Below, piece after piece: positions 45,388 through 57,429 of a stretch of DNA of 64,000 bases (positions are counted from its first letter, which is position 1; each line of letters begins with the position of its first letter). The stretch is from Mikania micrantha (lineage: Eukaryota; Streptophyta; Magnoliopsida; Asterales; Asteraceae): NCBI GenBank assembly GCA_009363875.1, contig CM018683.1, positions 42,615,815 through 42,679,814 of the forward strand, written 5' to 3'. The notes under the pieces were generated by a model. That model saw only the letters and a program-made list of their open reading frames with translations, ran no database searches and had not been told where the DNA came from. The translations under genes and the position numbers were made by a program.

Positions 45388-46979
45388 AAAAACACCATAT
45401 GAACTATCTTTAAACTCGCATAAGTAAATTGTATGTATTGAACTAAGCACAAATAAAAATAAGTCACTCTTTTAGGGCACGTTCGACCTCTGCAAGGCCT
45501 GGTTGTCACCATCTAAATATAGTTAACTGATCATTTAACCCCCTCTATAATCGACACACTTGTCAGGACTATTCCTCCCCGAGCAAATAGGTGAAATCTC
45601 AACACTATGAGATCGACAGTATACAACTCCATTCGTCTACTACAAAGATCATATTCACAATCTAAAATATACATTTAGTTCTTTAAATCAAAATTATTTA
45701 AGTAATATATGCCAGCTCAAAACATAGTTAAAATAGAGCGTCATAGAACTCACATGGTTGTTTCCCAACTTATCCCTTCCTAAGTTGATAACCATGCTTC
45801 AATACCCTATATAATCACACATACATATTTATCTTAATATCTCTACGAATGTTCATTATGTACAAACCTTAGTTATTTACGAACATTTTATTCACACGTA
45901 AGAGTATTACGTTTAATGGCCCCTTAGAAATCAATAGTGAATACCAGTTCGCAAAGCTACCAAGTATGGATTGTTCATTAGCAAATGTCAGTGAGTGCTC
46001 ATTCACAATTATACTAAGTATAGTTTTCTCATTCACAAACATTAGTGAATGCTCATTCACAATTATACTAAGTATAGTTTGTTCATTCGCAAATGTTAGT
46101 GACTGCTCATTCGCGATTTTACTAAGGAAAGGGCATGATCCCACATTATCAATATTCCAATGAAGGAGTTAGATCTAGAAGAAGATGTGACATGCAATAA
46201 CAAACCCTCATCCCTATATGTCTACTATGGATATAAAGATAAGGAAACGGCATGATCCCACAATCCCTTGTGGTCTCATAGTTGCTAGGGTGTCGGAATC
46301 TTTAACATGCAAAAACAAACCCCCATCCTTCTCCATTAATGGGGAGTCGTGCAAGTTCTATGGATTAAAGATCAAAATTCTACTTGCCTAGGGATAGGAT
46401 CATAGGAGTATAAGCATAAACTTTGACACGCAACAGCAAACCCTCTTGATCGGTGAAGTTTGGATCTCCGTCGTAGCTCCTGTTTTCAAAGAAAACAGGG
46501 TTTTCTCTATTTTTGGGATTCGCCGGAGAAGAAATACATAATTGTGTGTGTTTTTCTTAACTCGGTTGGGTGGGAATGAAGGTAAGGGGAGGTGGTTCCC
46601 CTTTTTAATTTAAGTTTGGTAACTGGGCGGATCTTTGCAAAGATACGCGTGTTTGTCCACATTACGCGAAATAGTGACTATTTAAATGCCATTTTACCCT
46701 AAAATATTATCCTTATACTGTATTCTTGTGACTTATTTATTTACCCTCAGTGTACCTACCCTTTTTACTTCTTCTTTTTGTTTAACATTTCACATGAATT
46801 AGAACTTACTATTTATAGTGGTACTACACTGATGACCCATCACTATCACCTTACATTAAAATTTTCTCTCAATATCTTTGTTGATAACAACCTATTATAT
46901 TAATTTCATATATTTGTATTCGTTATAATAATTTACCCATTATTTATTATTAACACCCTAGAAATTTACAGACGTTACA
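45388..46979 (-). repeat. Probable LTR of an unnamed minus-strand Ty3 element
   Basis: The right edge on the minus strand starts TGTAACGTCTGTAAATTTC and is preceded by a GGGGGTAGAAT purine tract and GGGGACGAAAC, the usual order pol end, PPT, 3' LTR. The left edge is uncertain. It holds a 54-bp tandem array. No second copy of this LTR is visible in the window. Confidence 0.55.
45962..46123. repeat. 54-bp tandem repeat, 3 units
   Basis: Three units (aagtatggattgttcatta..., each ending aattatact or attttact) of 54 bp. Because 54 is divisible by 3, they create repetitive open frames on both strands (45,869-46,144 minus; 45,966-46,163 plus), which I regard as artefacts. Confidence 0.9.
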
Positions 46980-47012
46980 ATTCTACCCCCAAATAGGAAG
47001 TTTCGTCCCCGA

Positions 47013-47293
47013 AAATGAACACGTACCGAAAAGATGTGGATATTCAGTCGGCATTTCACTTTCAGTTTCCCATGTTGCTTCCGATCTTTTTCCAAGTCCC
47101 CACTGAACCTTTACTAGCTTGATAATTTTGTTTTTGAGTTTCCTTTCCTTTGTATCCAGTATTTGTGTTAAATGTTCAGCCTAATTCAAATTTGCGTCAA
47201 TCTCTATTTCTTGCAAGGGAATCCGTAGTTCCTCGTCACATAAACATTTCCTCAAATAATACACATGAAAAATGGGATGAATTCCTTTCAATA
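47013..47293 (-). pseudogene. Ty3 integrase C-terminal fragment
   Basis: The minus strand encodes IHPIFHVYYLRKCLCDEELR, IPLQEIEIDANLN, then a stop, and later IIKLVKVQWGLGKRSEATWE and PTEYPHLF. This is the integrase C-terminus of a Ty3 element related to A, B and D. It sits between its own PPT (about 46,985) and an LTR relic that interrupts it at 47,295. Confidence 0.8.
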
Positions 47294-47294
47294 T

Positions 47295-49680
47295 TGTCAC
47301 ACCCCAAGAATTTATCCCTTCTGAGGGCGCGACTCAACTAGTTGGGATCCGTAGGATTGCACTCTCCTGTCACACTTGCGAGACCTACATGCCTGGTTAT
47401 TTACGTACCCAATTTCTAGGATAAAACAGTTTAATAAATTAGAGTTGCGGAAGCAAGGTTTAAAAATGTTTTCAAAAACATTACAAATTCAAACGTAGCG
47501 GACACGGTTTAAGTTATTTAACATTACATAACAAAACACATAGTAAATGTTTTCAATAGGGTAAGACACTTAAGAAAATGCATGAGACTCCATCCTAGCA
47601 TTTTAGTCTTGTTTGCCCGCCTTAGTTAAGTGAGAAAACATGCAAGTAAAATGTCAACACAACGGTTGGTGAGAGCACATGTATTGTTTTAGCAATAAAC
47701 AATAAATGTTCAAAGTAAATGTTGCAGTATTACATATCGTTACAATTCAATACCGATTGATTTCTAGTCAATAAATTTATATTATATGTGGATTTGAAAC
47801 CGAAGCTGACTGCATGCCTCCCGCCATGTCCATCACACAAGACAATGGAAAATAATGTTTGGTTTCTGTTTCAAAGTTCTGAGCTCTTGTCGGGGTGGCC
47901 ATACAGCACGCAATAGTGGGGCTTGTCAGGCCCATATAGTACTATCCAAGATTACCACGCTAGGCGCCCCGCGCTACTAACGATCCGAGTTGTGTTTGTG
48001 AGGACTTTAGTTGTTTGTGCCACACATATACATATAGTGATAAAGCATGTCCATATGTATCCAAAATATGTTTTTTGTTTCAAAAGAGTTTGTATGCAAT
48101 GTTTTCTCCCCCAAAGACAGAAGATATAAAATAGAAAAGGGGCCGTGAACTCATTTGATAGTGCAGTTTCTGGTTTGTGTGTTCACAACCTGTGAAATGC
48201 TAGCATCCGCTAGGGATCACCTATAACCATATAGGTTTTGAGTATGAGTTTTGAAGTGTGTTGTATTCCATACAACTCCAAGTGTCGGTGTGCTCAACCG
48301 AGTGTTTATGTCTTGACTTGTGTTGACAAGACGAATCGTTGGTGACACGTTTGTTGTGTTTAGTTCGTTTATGTGTCATATTGATCTTAACATGCAAATA
48401 GGACATTATCATGCATCCTACGACTATAATCATAACAACGTTCACATATGCCACACATGAAATCGTAAAATTTTCCATTTCTGGAAAGTTACCATTTTTG
48501 GAAAGTTTCTATTTTATGAAACTTTTTATATTTAGAAAGTTTGTAATTTTTGAAAAAATATAGTTATGAAATCCCATTTCATCAACTAATAATTGGAGTA
48601 TGTTTTTAAAAACACATCAGACACATATATAATGTCACTTATACATAAATCATCATTTATGCTATTTTCCAAAAATAAAGTTTCTATTTATAGTAAGTAT
48701 CCGTTTAAAAACCCATTTTCACAATTCAAAGTCCCAAATATGTTTTTATTGCATTTCTAAACATATTACAATAATCTAAAATTAGAATTTCTTGATAAAA
48801 CATCGAAATCCCTCTTTTGATTTTCAAAAGTTTCTAAAAATAGTAAGTTACTATCAAAACCGTGTTTTTCACAAATCTAATCATCCAAATATGTTTCTAA
48901 TCACTTTGATAGACTTTTAGCATCATCTAAGCACATTTAACATATCTAGATGATGGTAAATCAACAACATGCATCGATAAAGTTTCCTTTAATAGTAAGT
49001 TCTACAATTTCATCGCCAAATCAACAAAACTCAAATTAGACTACATCTATACCTCAAATCAATCAAGATACATCAAATAATTATCCAAGAACATTCAAAA
49101 ATTCGTGCATGTGGGTTGATTGGAGTTGCATGAGGGTAAGCACACTTGCATGTGTGTTTTTACCCTTTGCATGTATGATCTAAGTGTAGATAAGCATGAT
49201 AAACTACCTTAGGATGGATTTGGTGATGAGATTTCAGTTGGAGACCAGCTACAGAGCACCCCAAGTGGCTGATGATGGTGATTCTTGCTTCTTGATGGCT
49301 TCTAAGTACTTGATTTGAACTCCAATGAGTTCAAGGCTTCCAATAGTGCAAGAAGATGGCTTGGAGAGCGTGGGCAGGATCTCAGAAGCTTGTTACCAGG
49401 TATATTAGTCGGGTGAATGACCAGGAGTTTGATTTTGGGTAAAAGAAATTATGGTGAGAGAAAAGGGGTGGCTTTTGTAGAATTTTTGGCTTCTGGAACT
49501 CGTCCCGTACCACCAAGATTGCCCTTCGAGGCTCTTAGCATACCGCCAAGGACAAATTAGCCAGGTGGTCCTTCGAGACACGCCGCATACCTCCAAGGTG
49601 GGAAATGATCGAATCACTAAATCTACACATTTCCTTCCCATTAACAAAACATAAAAACTAGATAAATTGACCAGATTTCT
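47295..49680 (-). repeat. LTR relic of an A/D-related Ty3 family, minus strand
   Basis: Begins TGTCACACCCCAAG on the plus strand (LTR 3' end reversed). On the minus strand it shows the same landmarks as element A's LTR: ttgcatgttttctcact near 47,635, cagcttcggtttcaaatcc near 47,800, acaagccccactattgc near 47,920, ggcccc with ttctattttat near 48,135, and tgtatggaatacaacacac near 48,270. GGTATGC/GGTACGG motifs lie at about 49,500-49,600. The outer end is not a clean LTR start. Beyond 49,680 plus-strand integrase begins. Confidence 0.7.
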
Positions 49681-49685
49681 GTAAG

Positions 49686-50530
49686 TGCTTGCATAAGGCA
49701 CTAGGCACGAGATTGGATATGAGCACTGCCTATCACCCACAAACTGATGGGCAGAGTGAACAAACAATTCAGACACTAGAGGACATGCTTCTGGCATGTG
49801 TGATTGACTTTGGCAGCAGCTGGGAGACTCGCCTACCATTGGTTGAGTTATCTTACAACAACAGTTACCACACTAGCATTAAGGTTGCACAATTTGAAGC
49901 GCTTTACGGGCGCAAGTGTCGATCACCTATCTGTTGGGCAGAAGTCGGCGAAAGCGAACTAATTAGACCCGAACTAGCGCACGAGACGACTGAGAAGATC
50001 GTGCAGATACGAAACCGAATGGCAGCAGCTCGGGACAGACAAAAGAGCTATGCCAACAAAAGGCGCAAGCCTTTGGAATTCCAGGTAGGAGATAGAGCAC
50101 TTCTAAAGGTCTCACCCTGGAAGGGAGTCATATGATTCGAGAAAGGAGGGAACCTGAATCCTCGTTATACCGGACCATTTCAGATTGTCCAATAAATAGG
50201 CTCGTAGCCTATGAACTAAACCAACCAAAGGAGCTAAGCAATGTGCAAAATGTATTCCATGTATCGAACTTTAAGAAGAGTTTATCTGATAAAACACTTG
50301 CAATTCCTCTTGAGGAAATCCAAATCGATGAACAACTTCACTTTGTGAAGGAACCGGTCGAAATCATGGACTGTGAGATTATGAAACTCAAACTTAGCCG
50401 AATACCGATTGTCAAAGTTCGGTGGAATTCGAGACGCGAACCGAAATTCACGTGGGAGCATGAAGATCAAATAAAGAAGAAATACCCACATTTGTTTTCT
50501 AACCCGGCAAACACTAACAACACGAGTTGA
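49686..50530 (+). pseudogene. Element D integrase core end and C-terminal domain
   Basis: Open from ALGTRLDMSTAYHPQTDGQS through LPLVELSYNNSYHTSIK, FEALYGRKCRSPICWAEVGE and the LKVSPWKGV segment. A TGA and a frameshift near 50,132 follow, then VQNVFHVSNFKKSL, IPIVKVRWNSRREPKFTWEH and a stop at 50,530. Everything upstream (gag, protease, RT, RNase H, integrase start) is missing. A PPT (CAGGGGGATGA) follows and then the 3' LTR. It is very close in sequence to element A's integrase. Confidence 0.88.
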
Positions 50531-50554
50531 ATTTAGGGACATGATTCTTTTTAA

Positions 50555-50565
50555 CAGGGGGATGA
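50555..50565 (+). promoter_or_regulatory. Polypurine tract of element D
   Basis: CAGGGGGATGA ends at the 3' LTR start TGTGACACCC, as in element A. Confidence 0.8.
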
Positions 50566-52369
50566 TGTGACACCCAACAAATTCCTGGTCAGCAAACTGC
50601 TAAATTAAATATTATTTTAACTTATTATTATACTTGTGGCGGTAGAATTGGTTAAATTTTGTAAGACACGTGGCACGATAATGCAAACACAGTTACAAGC
50701 ACGATAATTCAATGAATTATCAAGAAACGCACACACGTGTTGTAAAATTGAGGAACGTTGGTGAATGTCGAACAAGACAACCAATTGAACAGTAATTGAT
50801 TCATATTTGATCAAGATACTAACAAAATGATGAAAAAAGTCATAAAGTGTCAAACGATAATGAAAAACCATTCAAACAAATAAAAATGGACATGTGGGCC
50901 AGCCCAGGAGCCTTTGCAGTACACCAAGGGCCCCGACGAGAGCCTTGGTGGTACGCGAAGGTGGGCAGGCAATTTGAAATCTTCGGATTTCTTTGCGGTA
51001 TGTGATGAACGATGAAATTCCACCTTGGCGTTACATGACGTGTTTCGGGAGAGAACCCGATTAATTTAATCTCGGTGGTACGACAAGACCCCTGGGGCTT
51101 GCTTGGCGGTATGCGAAGTTTCCCAGAACACAAGAACTTTATAAAAACCACCCTAGCTCATTTGTTCATCCTTTCACCCATTTTCTCACAACTAAAGAAC
51201 ACTTTCCCGATCAAGAACGTTCTGTTACCTCACCATTACTTCCCAGAAGCCATTGAAAGCCATCTTGAAACATTTAGAGCTTAGAACTTTGATGATACCA
51301 ATGGTGGGAGCTCACAAAGACCAATCGTCAAGCCTAAGCTGCTAGAAGATCACTAAAATGATGCTTTGTGAGCTGCTAACCTTCTATTCTAGCTTAATCT
51401 TAACATATTTGGTGCTTTTAGAACGTAGCTACTATGGTTATTTTGCTCAAATTCTACACTAGAACACTCATGCAAGTGCATCCACACACATGCAACACCA
51501 TGGATGACACATGCACGAAAGTACACTTCATTAAAACTTTGTTTTACAATATTGATGATTGATTTGAGTCATTGGAATGATCTATTGAGAGTATTGATAT
51601 GATTTAATTTTTTTTGTGTTATTGGAATTTACACTTCATTATTACTATGGTTATTACAAGTTGTTAATAGACAATGAAGTTGGGATGATATGATAGCTTA
51701 ATTTTGAATTGAAATTAGTATTAATGATATTGGCATGAATCGTGTGTTAAATTTGGTGATTTGAGAGTTTTAGGGCATGAGTTTCTATAATTAGAAACTT
51801 TTGATAAAAGATGTGGTCATTCATGTTGATTTTGGCTTTGATTAAGTATTTTTGGTCATGATAATTATTTTATAAAACTAATTGAATAGTTTGATTTTGA
51901 TAAAAAAGAGATTATAAACTTTCCATTTTAGGATACTTTTTTCGAGTTTTTCATGAAAATTGAGTTATTGGGCGAATCTTGATAATAATAAATGGTCTAA
52001 AATGTTCTATTATGATGTTATGTAAAGTTGTTGTGTGATTTTTGTGGTTGAACATGTCAGACATAGGAACTTACTAAATATAGACACTTTAAATGTAAAT
52101 GTGTGTTTAATTGACAACATGTGACAATTTGCTATGTGACAACATGATCAGTTAGGAGTAACAATCATAATGGAATGATAAAATATGATTTCTATAGAAA
52201 CTTACTAAAAATGGAAACATACTATAAATAGTAAGTTATCCATTTAACATGACTTATGTGTTTGGATGATAAGCGGTGCTCAAGTTCACGTTTGTCCCTA
52301 AGGATTACAATGATTGCCGGAACATTGATCTAAAGCGATTGTCCCGGTTAGAAATTATAGATAGTAGCT
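50566..52369 (+). repeat. Element D 3' LTR, truncated
   Basis: Starts TGTGACACCCAACAAATTCC. It matches the left LTR to about 52,193 and continues as LTR-like sequence to about 52,369, where minus-strand pol of element E begins. It has the TATA box TATAAAA at 51,140-51,146. The LTR pair is visibly diverged, so D is old. Confidence 0.8.
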
Positions 52370-55300
52370 ATATCCTTTTTCATACCCGGCCACCAATAAA
52401 ATGTCCTAAGGTCTTGGTACATTTTATCGGTACCAGGATGAACAGAATAACTTGTTTTGTGTGCCTCGTCAAGTATATGTTTTCTGAGTTCCTCTACTGC
52501 AGGGATCCACTCACGATCCTGATAATAGATAACTCCCTCTTGTTTTGTCTCAAAATGCTTCTATGCTCCGCAATCGAGCTCGTTCCTCAAATTTTTTCTT
52601 GTCATACTTGTTGTGCTTGTAGTATTTGATCTTGTAGGCTTGTTTGTACTGTCATTCCCATTGCTCGAACGCACAAGGGTTTGACTCTTTCCTCCGACTC
52701 AAAGCATAAAAAATAACATTAGTTTTGCGTGGATGATATTTGATCACACAATCTTAATCATTCAGGAGCTCAACCCAACATCTCTGTCACATGTTAAGTT
52801 CCTTCTGATCAAATATGTTTTGTAAGCTCTTGTGATCGGTGAAAATTATGCATTATGTACCGTACAGATAATGCCTCCAAATCATTATAGCAAAAAAAAC
52901 AGCTCCCAATTTTAAGTCATGTGTCGTGTAATTCTTCTTATATATCTTCAGTTGGCGTGACACGTAGGCAATGACTTTGTCTCATTGCATTAAAACACAA
53001 CCGAGTCCCTGATGGGAAGCATCAAAATACACCACAAAGTCTTCATTGCCTTCAGGGAATGTTAAGATTGGAGCATTGCATAATCTTTGTTTCAATGTAT
53101 GGAACACCTCTTCCTGTTTCTGTGTCCACACGAATGGTTCGCTTTTGAGGGTTAGCTCTGTGAGTGGCAAGGCTATCTTAGAGAAATTCGAAATGTATCT
53201 CCTATAATAATCTGTCAGTCCTAGAAATGATCTGATCTCAGTAGGTGTTGTGGGAACATCCCAATTCTTTATGGCCTAAATCTTGGCAGGGTCCACATGG
53301 ATTCCATCACTGTTAATCACATGACCCAAGAACTGAACTTCTCTTAGCCAGAATTCACATTTGGAGAATTTGGAATAGAGTTGTTAATTCTTTAACAGTT
53401 CCAAGATTGTTTTGAGATGTTGTTCATGTTCTATCTTACTCTTAGAATAAATCAGTATAACGTCAATAAAGACAATAACGAACTGATCTAAATATGGCTT
53501 GCACACCCGGTTCATAAGATCCATGAACACCGCCGGTGCGTTCGTCAATCCGAACGGCATCACTATAAAATCAAAGTAGTGACTGTATCAAGTACGAAAG
53601 GCCATCTTGGGTATGTCTTCTTCTTGAATACGGAGCTGGTGATAACCTGAAGGCAGGTTTATCTTAGAGAAATACTGAGCTCCATGTAATTGATCAAACA
53701 GATCATCAATCCTCTTTAATGGGTACCGATTCTTGATGTGAGCTTGTTGCGCTCTCTGTAATCAATACACATTCTGAAGGATCCATCCTTTTTGTTGACA
53801 AACAAAATCGGAGCTCCCGATGTTGAGAAACTTGGTCGGATGAACCCCTTGTCCAATAACTCTTGTAATTGATTGGACATATCCTGCATATCTGATGGAT
53901 CTAGTCTATAGGGGGCTTAGCTACAGGAATCAGTTCGATTCGAAACTCCACCGATCTTTTGGGTGGCAATCCCGGTAGATCATCTGGAAACAGGTCCACA
54001 TAACCTTCACAATAGGCACGTCTTGAATCTTGATTGTCTTCTTTTCTTTCTCCACCAAGTGAGCGAGGAATGCTACACATCGTTTCCTTAGGCACTTGCG
54101 TGCCTTCATGCACGATATTAATTTGACACGTAGATTTTCATGATCTTCATGAATCTCCAACGCATGATTATTCTCCATTGGAATACGTAATAGCTTTTTG
54201 GAGCAGGTGATTTCAACCCTGTTTAGTGACAAACAGTCCATTCTGACTATGATGTCGAAACTGCCCAATTCTATCGGTATCAAATCGATAGAAAATTTGT
54301 GCTCATTGAGTGTCAATGGGCAGTTCCTAAGTATTGTACTAACTTTTATTTGTATGCCATTTGCTACATGTATGGTCTAAGGGGATTCTAAAGATTCCTC
54401 TACGTGATTAAGTTTATGTGCAAACTCAAAAGAGATAAAACTCTTATTCGCATTAGTGTCAAATAATATAGATGCATAAAAATCATATAAAAGAAACGTG
54501 CCAGTAACCACATTAGGGTCCTCTTGTGCAGCCACAGCTCCTAGTGCAAAAGCTCATCCCCTTACTGCTAGAGCCCTTGGTTGTATTCTCTTTGGGCAAT
54601 CCCTTGAGAAGTGTCCAGGTTCACCACAAGTGTAGCAAGACCCGTTATTAGCAGTAGCAGACAACACCACTACGTTTATGATCCTATTCTGAGGCCCTGG
54701 GTTTTTACAGCTATTGGCCTAGTGACCAAATCTTCCACAACTTGTGCATTGCCTACACTGAGTAGCGGGTTGGTGGTGATACCGACATTTGTGGCACTGA
54801 GCCGTTCCAGTATACAGCTTCCTGATTTGAAGTGGTGGTGGTTGTGTTACTTGCTGAACAGGTGTGGTTGCAGCATAATTCTTGACCACCTTTTGTTTCT
54901 TAGTCGGGTGTCTGTCTAGCTTCTTTGATGTTCTAATCTTGGCTGCTTTAGACTCCTTCTTCAGTGCATCGGAGGCAACCATTACATCAGTCAAAGTAGC
55001 TGATAATGTAACAACCATCTCTAGTATGGTTGGAAGGCAGCAATCACATGCCCTTGGATACAAGACGGTAGTCCACCGACATACCGTTCAATCCTTTCCT
55101 CCAGAGTTGGCACTATGTCAGGTGCCAATTTTGCAAGCTCGTGAAATCTGGTGGTGTAGGCCAGACGCCTAGCTCCCACCATCACATAATTGAGAAATTC
55201 AGTTTCTACCTTCTTAGGTTCATTCCTCGAGCAGATTTCGCCCCTAAGCAAAATCTTGAAATCCTCCCAAGGCATAGGTAATGCCTCATTTCTTCCCCTG

Positions 55301-55498
55301 GCCTGGACCTGAGCATTCCACCTGGTCAATGCTTGTTTGTTGAACGAGCCCACAGCATATCTCACATTATGTTTTTCAGGCCAGCCACTGATGTCGTGGG
55401 TTGTCTCCATCTTCTTGATCCATTGGATCAAGCTGACAGCTCCCTTGTTCCCACTGAAACTGGGGGGTTTGCATCCTTCAAAGCTCTTGTTGGAGTAG
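52370..55498 (-). pseudogene. Element E: degenerate Ty3 gag-pol on the minus strand
   Basis: Order from right to left: gag (55,498-55,021: SNKSFEGCKPPSFSGNKG, PWEDFKILLRGEICSRNE, RIERYVGGLPSCIQG); zinc knuckles around 54,790 and 54,620; protease around 54,440; the FPDDLPGLPPKRSVEFRIEL block at about 53,960; RT at about 53,850-53,270 with several stops; RNase H (FVVYFDASHQGLGCVLMQ at about 53,000); and the integrase finger (TFYWWPGMKKDIA) ending at 52,370. Many stops and frameshifts. No LTR, PBS or PPT of its own is visible, because both ends are cut by other elements. Closest in content to element B. Confidence 0.85.
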
Positions 55499-56945
55499 TC
55501 TGAATACGGGGCATGAGAATAAATCACCATGTCCTCTATACCTTTTGGTAATCCTAAAATTGGAGGCTGGGTTAATCTCTTTTTAAGTTCCTTAAACGCT
55601 GCGCCGTGCATTTCCCCAGACAAACTTTGCCTTTTTATTAGTTAACTTGGTTAAGGTTTACATTATTTTTTAAAAATCATGTATGAACCTTCAATAGTAT
55701 CCAGCCAATCCCAAAAAGCTTCTTATATCAATAGGTGTCCTTGGAGTCTTCTAGTTTAATATTGTCTCAATTTTCACCGGATCTACCTTTATTCCTTCTG
55801 CATTCACTACATGTCCCAAAAATTGTACATCTTGTAGCCAAAATCCACATTCGGAAAACTTGGCATACAACTTTTTTTCTTCAAAGTTTCCAGATTTCTT
55901 TTAAATGACATGCATGATCTCCCTCATTCTTGGAATAGATTAATATAGCATCAATAAACACAATTACTGATCTCTCCAACATATGTTTGCAAAAACCTAG
56001 TCTTTAATTCCATGAACGTAGTAGGGGCATTAGTTAATCCAAATGACATAACTAAAAATTCAAAGTGACCATATCTAGTACGAAAGGTTGTCTTGGGAAT
56101 ATCCTCCTCTCTTACCCTTAATTGATGATACCCAGATCTTAAATCGATTTTCAAAAACCAGCTTGCTCCTTACAATGGGTCAAACTAGGTAGCGGGTATT
56201 TATTCTTTATCGTCACCTTATTCAACTTCCTATAGTCAATGCACATACGCATGCTGCCATCCTATTATTTACGAATAGAACTGGAGCACCCAAGGGGAAA
56301 TACTGGGTCTAATAAATACTTTGTCGGTTATATCCTGTAATTGTTCAATAAGTTCGTTTGGTTCTTTAGGAGCCAATCTTTATGGTGCTTTCGCAACCAG
56401 CTGTGATTCCGGCACAAATCTATTCGGAATTCTACTCCTAGTTCAGGAGGTAATCCCATGAGGTCTTATGGAAACACTTCTAGATATTGGCATACAACTG
56501 GGATGTTGCTCAACTCTTTCTCTTTGATTTCAACATTGATCACATGTGCAAGGTAGGCATAGAATCCATAGGACATATATTTTTGTGCTTTGATCATATT
56601 TATTATTCTCAGTCTATTACTATATCTGACTCCTCTAATTTTGATTATCTTACCATCAGGGATTTGTATTTGAACTTCTTCTTCCTTACAAACTATATGT
56701 GCATTATTTCTAGCCAGCCAAACAATCCCTAACACCACATCGAACCCTACTAGGCACATAGGGTACAACTTGACACTTAATTGGTGTCCTTCTAAATTTA
56801 TAACACAGTCATCAATTAGTCCTAAAACTTTAGAAGTCTTTCTTATGGTCGTTTCTACTTCAAAAGTATGGGTCAACGATAACTCTGGCTTATTCAAAAA
56901 TTTACAGAAAGTACGAGAAATAAAGCTCTAACTAGCACCTGAATC
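55499..56945 (-). pseudogene. Element F: degenerate Ty3 pol fragment on the minus strand
   Basis: A second, different Ty3 pol. Protease near 56,940-56,466 has a LLFDSGAS active site (DSG) followed by a stop, then GFDVVLGIVWLARNNAHIVC and IPVVCQYLEVFP. RT: MKIDLRSGYHQLRVREEDIP and SFGLTNAPTTFMEL at about 56,154-55,990, with the YxDD region near 55,950 disrupted. The start of RNase H (AAFKELKKRLTQPPILGLPK) is at 55,600-55,530, where it joins the gag of element E in the same frame. Confidence 0.8.
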
Positions 56946-57429
56946 AAATAACAAGTTCGTGTACTTTACATTTCGAGTACTTGAACCATTTCGTGTACAT
57001 AGTTTCGAGTACTCCTACGAGTAGTATAAATAAACATATTTGTACTTCCGTAGGGTTGGATCCCCAAGGCATTGCTCTCTAGACGCATTGAGGCATTGTT
57101 CTTGTAAAGTTCACGATTTATACAAAGTTTGCATTTTTCCACTTCTTCTCTTTATTCTAAGTTGGATTCCGCACATGTTGGAGTCATTTGGTGTCGCCTA
57201 GAGTGATAAAGCTCAAGTCTTCCTTATTTTTCGTGAACTCCTGATTTTTGAAAACTTCCTTATTTTTGAATACTTTGGTATTCGAGACTTTGTTTTAACT
57301 TCTATTTGACCGTTGAGCTTGACTTTGATTTTGACTTTGACTTTTTGAAGTTGACTTTTGACTTTGACCTTGACTTTTAATTGTTTAAATTATTTTAATT
57401 ATAACTAACTTAACTCGTTTTTGTTTCAG
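56946..57429 (+). other. Sequence upstream of ORF family copy 1
   Basis: Non-coding. It has a short repeat of tttcgagtac / gtgtac at 56,955-57,015, a TTGAC cluster at 57,306-57,375, and ends in a pyrimidine-rich stretch plus CAG immediately before an ATG. Confidence 0.5.
57306..57375 (+). promoter_or_regulatory. TTGAC (W-box core) cluster
   Basis: Eight TTGAC cores in about 70 bp, at least two of them TTGACC. TTGAC(C/T) is the WRKY-factor binding core. It may equally be a simple TTTGAC repeat with no function. Confidence 0.4.

Noticed and set aside
45869..46163. Repetitive ORFs on both strands
   Set aside because: Produced by a 54-bp tandem repeat, a multiple of three; not evidence of coding.
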